A stretch of DNA of 64,000 nucleotides, taken from the NCBI RefSeq assembly GCF_003024515.2, contig NZ_PYIX02000016.1, forward strand, positions 21,842 to 85,841, in the 5' to 3' direction. The stretch's first letter is position 1, and each line of letters opens with the position of its first letter. Below the pieces are notes generated by a model that saw only the letters and a program-made list of their open reading frames with translations, was not told the DNA's origin and did not search any database. A program made the position numbers and the translations under genes. This document shows positions 57,020-64,000 of the stretch, piece after piece. The DNA is from Acinetobacter sichuanensis. Lineage in GTDB: Bacteria; Pseudomonadota; Gammaproteobacteria; Pseudomonadales; Moraxellaceae.

Positions 57020-59431
57020 TTAAGCTTTATTTTTTGGCTTAGACTTCGCTTTCACATTGCCACCAAACGGTTTTTTATCACCTGTTTCACGTGGTGGTAA
57101 ACCTGTATGCTGTGTCAAAATCTGACCACGTTCTGGACGTTTTTTGGTATTCGATGGACGGCTTTGACCTTGTCCCGCTTTGCTTCGATTACCTTGTTCA
57201 CCTGTACGTTTCTGCGAGTCGCCCGCCACGCTTGAGTTTTTCTTACGTGCAGACTTGTACTCACCCTCAACACTTGCAGGCTGATAAGTCGGAATCAAAT
57301 GCTGTTTCGAATTCCCAATCAGATCTGGACGGCCCATTTCTTTCAACGCATCACGCAGTAAAGGCCAGTTGTTTGGATCATGATAACGCAAGAAAGCTTT
57401 GTGCAGACGACGACGCTTCTCACCTTTAACGATGTCTACATCTTCAGTATAACGTGCCACTTTCGCTAGTGGGTTTTTACCTGTGTAGTACATAGTGGTC
57501 GCCGTTGCCATTGGCGATGGATAGAAGGTTTGAACCTGATCGGCACGGAAACCATTCTTCTTCAACCAGATCGCCAAGTTCATCATGTCATAATCAGTCG
57601 TACCCGGATGCGCAGCGATAAAGTACGGAATCAAATACTGTTCCTTCCCCGCTTCCTTACTAAAACGATCAAACATTTGTTTGAAACGGTCATAAGTGCC
57701 TATGCCCGGTTTCATCATCTTATTGAGTGGACCTTTTTCGGTATGCTCAGGCGCAATTTTTAAATAACCACCGACATGATGCTGTACCAGCTCTTTGACA
57801 TATTCAGGATTCAATACCGCAAGGTCATAACGCAGACCAGAGCCTATCAAAATCTTTTTAATGCCTGGCAAAGCACGTGCTTTACGATACAACTGTGTTA
57901 ATGGCGCATGATCGGTATGTAAGTTTTGGCATACACCCGGGAATACACATGAAGGTTTACGACAGTTTTTTTCAATCTCAGGGTCTTTACACGCCAAACG
58001 GTACATATTTGCCGTTGGTCCGCCTAAGTCTGAAATAATCCCGGTAAAGCCCGGTGCAGTATCACGGATTTTTTCCACTTCACGCAAAATGGATTCTTCA
58101 GAACGGTTCTGAATAATACGACCTTCGTGTTCTGTGATCGAACAGAAGGTACAACCACCAAAACAGCCACGCATGATATTCACAGAGAATTTAATCATGT
58201 CGAATGCAGGGAAACGTGCTTCCCCATACGAAGGATGTGGCAGACGTGCATAAGGCAAGTCAAACACATAATCCATTTCTTCTGTGGTTAACGGAATCGG
58301 CGGTGCGTTTAACCATACATCACGTTCACCATGCTTCTGAACCATTGCTCGTGCATTCCCTGGATTGGTTTCCAAATGCAAAATACGGTTAGCGTGTGCA
58401 TACAAAACAGGATCATTCGCTACATCTTCAAAAGCAGGTAAACGAATCACTGCCAATTCACGTGGTGGCAATTTGTGTTTAATCGCTTTAGATGCGGGCT
58501 GTAATTGGACAATTTGAGTATTTTCATCCAAATTATCGCCTTCACGGACGATCGGATTGGCAACCAATTCTTTTTGGAAATTTTGATATTGGGTTAAAGA
58601 GTTGCCCTTATCTTTTTCAATTTCACAACCGTCCAAATCTTCCGTCATCACATAAGGGTTGATGATTGGATCGACACGACCAATCGCATCGACGTCATTA
58701 GACGCGATTTCAACAAATTTCGCTTTAGACGCACGATTATGTTTATTGATAATAAATGCTGTACCACGCACATCGGTAATGTCTGTGATTTTTTCACCAC
58801 GCGCCAAACGATGCATGACTTCAGTAATTGAACGCTCACCATTACCATACATGAGTAAATCAGCTTTCGAGTCCATCAACACCGAACGACGAACTTTGTC
58901 TGACCAATAGTCATAATGCGCAATACGACGCAAAGAAGCTTCAATACCGCCCAACAAAACAGGAACATCGGGATACGCCTCACGTACACGCTGGCAATAC
59001 ACTGTCGCGGCACGGTCTGGACGTTTATTCGGTTGATTATCAGGCGAATAGGCATCATCCGAACGGATTTTACGATCTGCCGTATAACGGTTGATCATGG
59101 AGTCCATATTGCCTGCGGTCACGCCCCATGCAATATTCGGTTTACCTAAGACTTTAAATGCTTCAGCAGAAGTCCAGTCAGGCTGTGCAATGATCCCGAC
59201 ACGGAAACCTTGCGCTTCTAAAGTACGCCCGATAATTCCTGAACAGAAAGATGGATGGTCGATATAGGCATCGCCACAGACTAAAATAAAGTCACAACTG
59301 TCCCAGCCGAGTAAATCCATTTCCTCACGTGACATTGGCAAAAATGGTGCGGGTTCAAAGCACGATGCCCAATATTTGTCATAATCAAACAACGCAGTAG
59401 GCGCAGTTTGAGCAGTATAAGCGGTCGACAT
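57020..59431 (-). CDS. YgiQ family radical SAM protein
   Basis: The 803-residue protein has the YgiQ layout: an N-terminal cobalamin-like/UPF0313 domain (about 30-330) with [13 protein letters not shown] and [18 protein letters not shown], a radical SAM core with the cluster motif CxxxCxxC as CFGGCTFC near residue 420 (within [19 protein letters not shown]), and a C-terminal region with [19 protein letters not shown] near 570, then a basic disordered tail from about 715 rich in Lys, Gly and Ser. The substrate of the family is unknown. The start ATG is the most upstream consistent with the family. A 362-bp spacer precedes it. Confidence 0.93.
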   Translation of the reverse strand: MSTAYTAQTAPTALFDYDKYWASCFEPAPFLPMSREEMDLLGWDSCDFILVCGDAYIDHPSFCSGIIGRTLEAQGFRVGIIAQPDWTSAEAFKVLGKPNIAWGVTAGNMDSMINRYTADRKIRSDDAYSPDNQPNKRPDRAATVYCQRVREAYPDVPVLLGGIEASLRRIAHYDYWSDKVRRSVLMDSKADLLMYGNGERSITEVMHRLARGEKITDITDVRGTAFIINKHNRASKAKFVEIASNDVDAIGRVDPIINPYVMTEDLDGCEIEKDKGNSLTQYQNFQKELVANPIVREGDNLDENTQIVQLQPASKAIKHKLPPRELAVIRLPAFEDVANDPVLYAHANRILHLETNPGNARAMVQKHGERDVWLNAPPIPLTTEEMDYVFDLPYARLPHPSYGEARFPAFDMIKFSVNIMRGCFGGCTFCSITEHEGRIIQNRSEESILREVEKIRDTAPGFTGIISDLGGPTANMYRLACKDPEIEKNCRKPSCVFPGVCQNLHTDHAPLTQLYRKARALPGIKKILIGSGLRYDLAVLNPEYVKELVQHHVGGYLKIAPEHTEKGPLNKMMKPGIGTYDRFKQMFDRFSKEAGKEQYLIPYFIAAHPGTTDYDMMNLAIWLKKNGFRADQVQTFYPSPMATATTMYYTGKNPLAKVARYTEDVDIVKGEKRRRLHKAFLRYHDPNNWPLLRDALKEMGRPDLIGNSKQHLIPTYQPASVEGEYKSARKKNSSVAGDSQKRTGEQGNRSKAGQGQSRPSNTKKRPERGQILTQHTGLPPRETGDKKPFGGNVKAKSKPKNKA

Positions 59432-59793
59432 GGTGAATTTCTCGATTGGCAGTTGGCGATCGGGAGAGATCTAAGATGAAAGTTGATCATTTTAACATGA
59501 ATTTACCTCATGTTGCTTGATTAAAAAACACACAAAAACAAATAACTGAAAATTTACTTCTTTTTTATAAATTACTTGAAAATACATCACTTTTTAAAAG
59601 CGATATTTGCTATTTGAGTTGTAATCGAATAAAAATCCGACAAGTGGTTGATTTTATATTTTATTTAAATTCAATGACTAATTTATAAAATTGGCAAAAA
59701 TGATCATAAAATAATTATAAATAAACATTTTTGCACATCTTTTTTCAAAAAATTCACTTAATCTCACTCAAACAATAAAACGAGAACTACATC
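59432..59793. other. 362-bp AT-rich spacer between divergent genes
   Basis: No gene. It must hold the promoters of the YgiQ gene and the hydrolase. A TTGGCA and TATAAA pair on the plus strand (59691-59721) has a 19-bp gap, which is on the long side. Confidence 0.5.
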
Positions 59794-60813
59794 ATGGTTC
59801 TAAAAAAGATTTTTTTATCCTTTATCGTATTTTTATATACATTTGTATCGGCTTCTTCTCTCAAAGCCAAAACTTATACCGAACAAAAAGCATGGAAAGA
59901 TTTACAAAATCAGTTACCAGAACAATATCGACTCACCAATGAAAATGCACCGCAAGAATATTTTTGGTCATGGCACAGTTACCGTGTTCATGTTGACACC
60001 TATCCACAACCACAATCTACCGCGAAAATAATTTTATTACATGGCGTTGGAACGAATGGTAGACAGCTCAGTTTAATTTTAGGGCATCCTTTAGCACAAG
60101 CAGGTTATGAAACTATAGCACTCGATTTACCAGGCTATGGGCTAACTGAATATCCTTCAAAAAGTGCAATTCGTTATGATGACTGGGTGCAATTGGTCAA
60201 TGATTTTGTCAACACTGAAGCTCAAAAAGATGATCGTCCAATTTTTCTTTATGGTTTATCTGCTGGTGGTATGCTAACTATGCATGTCGCAATGCAAAAT
60301 AGAAATATTAAAGGCATCATTGGAATGACTTTTCTAGACCAACAAAGAGTAGGTGTAAAAAAAGCAACCATGCGTTTTAGCCCTTTAAGCCCTGCTCTTC
60401 TTCCAAGTATGAAAATTGGAGCAATGACCCCAGTCGTGAAAAGTATTCCATTGCCCATGTCCCTTGTTTCTAAAATGTATGCCTTAACAAATAATAAAAA
60501 AGCATTAAAAATTATGCTGCAAGATAACACTTCAGCAGGTAATAGTATGTCTATTCAATTTCTAAATAGTTATATGAATTATAAACCTAAATATGATTTA
60601 TCCAGTTTTAGTCAATGTCCAGTTCTATTGACGCAGCCTGCTGAAGATCACTGGACACCACTTAAACTGAGTCAACCTGTTTTAGATCGACTCTCAGTTC
60701 CGCATCAAGTCGTATTATTACCTAAAGGCGGACATTATCCTGTAGAAGCGGAAGCATTGGAGCAATTGAAAAAAAGTAGTATTGAGTTTATTCAAAGTAA
60801 TTTAAAACATTAA
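59794..60813 (+). CDS. Exported alpha/beta hydrolase
   Basis: The 339-residue protein has a signal peptide (KKIFLSFIVFLYTFVSASSLKA, cleavage probably near residue 24) and a hydrolase fold: oxyanion region LLHGVGTNGRQ near 82, LDLPGYGLTEYPS, the nucleophile Ser in GLSAGGML near 153, and a terminal HYPVE with catalytic His near 312. GxSxG favours esterase or lipase activity; it should be periplasmic or exported. The cap is 60 residues. Its last four bases overlap the end of the convergent MFS gene. The substrate is unknown. Confidence 0.88.
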   Translation: MVLKKIFLSFIVFLYTFVSASSLKAKTYTEQKAWKDLQNQLPEQYRLTNENAPQEYFWSWHSYRVHVDTYPQPQSTAKIILLHGVGTNGRQLSLILGHPLAQAGYETIALDLPGYGLTEYPSKSAIRYDDWVQLVNDFVNTEAQKDDRPIFLYGLSAGGMLTMHVAMQNRNIKGIIGMTFLDQQRVGVKKATMRFSPLSPALLPSMKIGAMTPVVKSIPLPMSLVSKMYALTNNKKALKIMLQDNTSAGNSMSIQFLNSYMNYKPKYDLSSFSQCPVLLTQPAEDHWTPLKLSQPVLDRLSVPHQVVLLPKGGHYPVEAEALEQLKKSSIEFIQSNLKH

Positions 60814-62027
60814 TGATGTATCGTCATTTTTTGCATTTGATGTAGTTTTAAGGCAACCAATACACCAATGAATAATACCATTGTGATGGTCAGGGTTAAT
60901 CCCAACCATCCATACTTTTCCCAGACTAAACCGTTGGCACTTCCTAAAAAGCTTGAACCTAAATAGTAGCAAAATAAATACAGTGATGATCCAACTGCAC
61001 GATACTGTAAAGATTGAACCGAAACCCAACTACTTGAGGTTGAATGCGCTGCGAAAAATGAAAAGGTGAAGATCAATAATCCAATTAAAATAACCCAAAG
61101 TGAAGGGATTAACATGATCCATAAACCAAGAATCATCGTGGTAAACATTGCAATTAAAACTTTGTCTCGACCAAACTTTCTACTCCAACTGGCTGCACGT
61201 GGTGAACTGTAAACTCCTGATAAATAAGCAATCGAAATTAAACCGATCCAAGTTTGTGACAGTTCAAAAGGCTTTTCCAAAAGATGATAACTCATGTAAT
61301 TAAACACAGTGACAAAGCATCCCATCAGAATAAAACCTTGTGCAAACAACAACCGTAACTTAGGATCAGATAAATTTTTCTTAAATGATTGGATAAAACG
61401 AGAAAATTGAATTGGATAAGACTTAAAGTGTTTAGAAGCTGGTAAAGCAATATAAAAAACCAAAGCAATCAATAAATTAAGCACACCGATAACCATCGTT
61501 GCTGTTTGCCATGAAATATAATCCAGCAATACTCCTGCAATCAAGCGCCCACCCATTCCACCGATTGCTGTCCCTGAAATATATAGTCCCATAGCAAAAC
61601 CGACATCTTTTTGTGCAATTTCTTCGCCAATATAAGTCATGGCAACAGATGCAACGCCACTTACTGCTAATCCAACCATCATTCGGGTTGCAAGAAATAC
61701 CTCCCAATAAGGTAAAAATGCACTTAGTAAGAGTAAGCTTGCTGTAGAAAATAATGAGATTGCCATAATCGGCTTACGACCAAAACGATCCGAAATTAAG
61801 CCAGCAAAAAGGAGCCCTAAAGCCAAAGCAATGGTCGAAAATGACAGTGGAAAACTACTATGAGTTGGAGAAATCTGAAAAAACTTTGCCAAAAATGGCA
61901 TCATTGGTTGCACACAATACAACGATGAAAAAACTGCAAAACCTGCCAAAAACAAAGATAGTAAAATCGCCATAAAAGACTTACTACCATATTCTATATA
62001 ATCTGCATTTTCGGCTAAATCAGACAT
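60810..62027 (-). CDS. MFS transporter (YnfM/arabinose-efflux-like)
   Basis: The 405-residue protein has 12 predicted helices. MFS motif A is GLISDRFGRKPIMAISL near 75, and VGLAVSGVASVAMTYIGEE near 115 and GTAIGGMGGRLIAG near 150 follow. The pattern is close to E. coli YnfM and related drug or sugar exporters. The ATG at 62027 has AAGGAG five bases upstream; a GTG two codons ahead (62033) is the other choice. It converges on the hydrolase gene with overlapping stops and no terminator between them. Substrate unknown. Confidence 0.9.
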   Translation of the reverse strand: MSDLAENADYIEYGSKSFMAILLSLFLAGFAVFSSLYCVQPMMPFLAKFFQISPTHSSFPLSFSTIALALGLLFAGLISDRFGRKPIMAISLFSTASLLLLSAFLPYWEVFLATRMMVGLAVSGVASVAMTYIGEEIAQKDVGFAMGLYISGTAIGGMGGRLIAGVLLDYISWQTATMVIGVLNLLIALVFYIALPASKHFKSYPIQFSRFIQSFKKNLSDPKLRLLFAQGFILMGCFVTVFNYMSYHLLEKPFELSQTWIGLISIAYLSGVYSSPRAASWSRKFGRDKVLIAMFTTMILGLWIMLIPSLWVILIGLLIFTFSFFAAHSTSSSWVSVQSLQYRAVGSSLYLFCYYLGSSFLGSANGLVWEKYGWLGLTLTITMVLFIGVLVALKLHQMQKMTIHH

Positions 62028-62084
62028 AATCACTCCTTATGTCTGTTCAGTATACGCCTGTTTTAGAACTACATAAAAACAAAA

Positions 62085-62101
62085 CCCCTTTTATGAAGGG
62101 G
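62085..62101 (-). terminator. Terminator of the phytase-like lipoprotein gene
   Basis: CCCCTT/AAGGGG hairpin with a 5-nt loop; the minus strand reads into TTTTGTTTTTATG, 22 bp after the stop. Confidence 0.8.
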
Positions 62102-62123
62102 CTTGTTCTTATCTGCTTAAAAT

Positions 62124-63368
62124 TTAATAAAGTGCTTGAGGTAATTTAATTTGAATAATTTCATTATCATCAGCACGTTTTCCATTACGCCCTGATGAAC
62201 CAGGAAAATTATTATCATTCAACACAGTTAACGTTGTGCTATTTTCAATAATTACATCTTCAATTGTTTCAAATGGAAAAGCAAAATTCTTTTCAGTTCC
62301 AATATCTCCGTCTCGAATTGTGCCATATAAATGATGAGGATTAGCAATATTCATCAAATCGACAAGATCAGAACGCTTTACAGCCTGACCAGACTCACCT
62401 AGTTCAATTTTAATGAGTTTTTTATAAGCATCTAACTTATTTTGACTTGGATCACGCTCAATAATAATACCTGACTTGTCATCAAAGAGTTGGAAGTCAC
62501 CAATATTTGTTGCTTGATCATTTAAAGTAAAATAATAATATTTTCCAGTATATGCTTTTTTCTTAATATCAAACTGTGAAATGAGTAGTTGCTTATTGGT
62601 TTCACCTATTAATGGTTTTTCTAGTAATGAATACAAATATTGCCCATCTTTCGACAATGCCATCCCCTCAAAACCACCACTCTGCTGTGTTAAAGGTTCA
62701 ACATAGTTAATATTGGCTTTATTCAGTTGATTCTGAGGTGAACGCAATTCTGTCCCTTTTTTGAGGGGATTCGGCAATGAAATTGGTGCATCAATCAGTA
62801 CACCATCTTTGTCAAAATGTAGCAAATAAGGACCAAATTCATCTCCAATCCAGTAACTACCATCTTCTGTTCTTTGAATCGATTCTGGATCAAAATCTGC
62901 ACCTGTCAACAAACGATCCGTTGTATTTTGATTGATAATATCAAATGGAATCAGCTTATTTGGATCACGTAACTGAATAAAGCTCATGACTTGAACTTTT
63001 GCAGAGCCAGTCGTCTGAGTTCGAAAATCAGGCTTAATTTGATAAATTCGTAATAGGAAATCTGAAGAATTATCCTGTGTACCAAAACCATTATCAGCCA
63101 TGACCATATAAGTACCATCACCATTTTTTAAAGCACCAGAAAAACCTTGTACTGGCTGCCCTTTAAATGGTGGAAAAATACCATTAGCACCTTTGACAAA
63201 ACTTCCCGAATTCGGTCCCGAAGCATAAGTTTCAACATCTAATCGAGCAAATGAAACTAAGGTTGGCACTGTGACAGTAGGTTCATTATGCACATCATTG
63301 TCATCATCATTACATGCAGTTAATCCTAAAATGACCAAAGTAAGCAAAGAATAAGTAAGCTTTTTCAT
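62124..63368 (-). CDS. Esterase-like phytase-family lipoprotein
   Basis: The 414-residue protein is a lipoprotein: hydrophobic leader and lipobox ILGLTAC (Cys19), then an Asp-rich linker. The rest resembles the esterase-like activity of phytase family (PF13449), a beta-propeller: GFSGALKNGDGTYMVMADNGFG, a DPESIQRTEDGSYWIGDEFGPYLLHFD region near residue 170, and GGFEGMALSKDGQYLYSLLEKPL near 235. These carry the acidic residues expected for metal binding. A start 14 codons upstream (63410) is rejected since it would bury the signal sequence. It is probably anchored to the outer membrane; no substrate is known. Confidence 0.85.
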   Translation of the reverse strand: MKKLTYSLLTLVILGLTACNDDDNDVHNEPTVTVPTLVSFARLDVETYASGPNSGSFVKGANGIFPPFKGQPVQGFSGALKNGDGTYMVMADNGFGTQDNSSDFLLRIYQIKPDFRTQTTGSAKVQVMSFIQLRDPNKLIPFDIINQNTTDRLLTGADFDPESIQRTEDGSYWIGDEFGPYLLHFDKDGVLIDAPISLPNPLKKGTELRSPQNQLNKANINYVEPLTQQSGGFEGMALSKDGQYLYSLLEKPLIGETNKQLLISQFDIKKKAYTGKYYYFTLNDQATNIGDFQLFDDKSGIIIERDPSQNKLDAYKKLIKIELGESGQAVKRSDLVDLMNIANPHHLYGTIRDGDIGTEKNFAFPFETIEDVIIENSTTLTVLNDNNFPGSSGRNGKRADDNEIIQIKLPQALY

Positions 63369-63440
63369 ATAAATCTTTTTAAATAAAGGTGTTACATCAT
63401 TTAAAATCATTTTTATGACAGTCTTACGAAAACATGATAA

Positions 63441-63863
63441 TCATTTATATTTTGATTCATAATTATCTTGAATAAATACCAATAAGTCCTGAAATAATGG
63501 GTGCCAGTCACTCGTAGGTTTTGTATATAAAAAATGCCAAAAAAATTTAAATTCTAAACCACCATCATCATGACAATAATGTACCCATTGATCTAAAAGA
63601 TTTTCCTGCGTTTCACAGACAAAAACATACCAATCTGGTCCATTTTCTTTTGGATAATGAATACCTAAAAATTTTTGTATATGAGCACTTTGAATCCCAG
63701 TCTCTTCAAAGAGCTCGCGTAAAGCAGCTTCTTCTAAACTTTCATTTAACTCTACAGTGCCTTTTACAATCTGAATTCCAGCCAAAGGATGTTGAAATAC
63801 TAAAAGCTGTAATCCTAAATCATGTTGTCTTAAAATAACTGGTACAACTTTTTTAATTTGCAT
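63441..63863 (-). CDS. Nudix hydrolase
   Basis: The 140-residue protein holds the Nudix box GTVELNESLEEAALRELFEETGI near residue 35-57, giving GX5EX7REUXEEXGU with the REXXEE residues intact. Around it lie the strands VVPVILRQHDLGLQLLVFQHP and a closing DWYVFVCETQENL. Nudix enzymes cleave nucleoside diphosphates linked to other groups. The exact substrate (nucleotide sugar, dinucleotide, mutagenic dNTP) is not apparent. It is upstream of the phytase-like gene on the same strand by about 70 bp, so they may be cotranscribed. Confidence 0.9.
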   Translation of the reverse strand: MQIKKVVPVILRQHDLGLQLLVFQHPLAGIQIVKGTVELNESLEEAALRELFEETGIQSAHIQKFLGIHYPKENGPDWYVFVCETQENLLDQWVHYCHDDGGLEFKFFWHFLYTKPTSDWHPLFQDLLVFIQDNYESKYK

Positions 63864-64000
63864 ATTTTTAAGAAAGATCCATTTTTGGATTATATATTAC
63901 TCATTTTTCTTTATAACAGCATTTAAAATGAAACTTGAGCTAAGTTTTCTTTTATCAAAAGTGCTATTTACTAGGTAAATAGCTAATTTATGAATTAACC
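63864..64000. other. Right window edge, AT-rich
   Basis: No gene was seen in the last 137 bp; it may hold the Nudix promoter. Confidence 0.5.

Overview
The window is about 64 kb of a chromosome at roughly 37-40% GC by eye. Gene content and order point to the genus Acinetobacter (Moraxellaceae): fadBA, a six-gene Mrp antiporter with fused MrpA/B, pilMNOPQ-aroK-aroB-SPOR protein-gltBD on one strand, PBP1A divergent from pilM, and a creBCD set with perfect TTCAC-N6-TTCAC tags. No tRNA, rRNA, insertion sequence, prophage or CRISPR array was seen. Species was not determined. Almost every gene is ordinary chromosomal housekeeping or accessory metabolism.

Layout. 1-1725: end of fadB, fadA and a terminator. 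1726-9245: a patchy region with a 1013-residue HD plus Hsp90-type ATPase protein that is notably AT-rich, a membrane-anchored coiled-coil protein, a FrnE-type DsbA protein, dodecin, two small or unknown envelope proteins and long AT-rich spacers. 9317-15683: htpG behind a sigma-32-type promoter, an LprI-like protein, an OmpW-like porin with a Fur-like site upstream, an NhaC-superfamily antiporter, an alpha/beta hydrolase and a DUF4442 protein. 15871-18774: a UvrD/FBH1-like helicase followed by a degenerate AAA ATPase. 19169-25379: mrpA(B)CDEFG. 25544-32994: a PF10118 hydrolase and gltBD; upstream of gltB is a sigma-54 -24/-12 element with an NtrC-like palindrome about 115-130 bp further up. 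33142-40910: the pilM-to-SPOR operon, in which pilQ is broken by a one-base frameshift. 41072-51157: PBP1A, a TerC/CBS/CorC membrane protein, a LOG-family enzyme, a divergent PiT-like permease, a DHA2 efflux pump, a GH25 lysozyme and dinB. 51158-55575: a strongly folding intergenic segment, then creB-creC and creD, each unit preceded by the same 16-bp cre tag, and a small Cys-rich protein. 55641-63863: ridA, a DUF2726 protein, a YgiQ-type radical SAM protein, a lipolytic-type hydrolase, an MFS permease, a phytase-like lipoprotein and a Nudix hydrolase.

How the genes work together. fadBA closes the beta-oxidation cycle. gltBD assimilates ammonium and looks nitrogen-controlled. pilMNOPQ builds the type IV pilus alignment and secretin complex, and the frameshift predicts loss of the secretin barrel and so of twitching and DNA uptake, unless it is an assembly error. 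aroK and aroB feed the shikimate pathway. PBP1A, the SPOR protein, GH25 and LprI act on or around the cell wall. CreBC probably controls creD.

Most worth a second look: the HD-Hsp90 fusion, the pilQ frameshift, the folded RNA candidate between dinB and creB, the helicase plus degenerate ATPase pair, the sigma-54/NtrC layout of gltBD, and a nine-codon leader ORF overlapping the LOG-family start.
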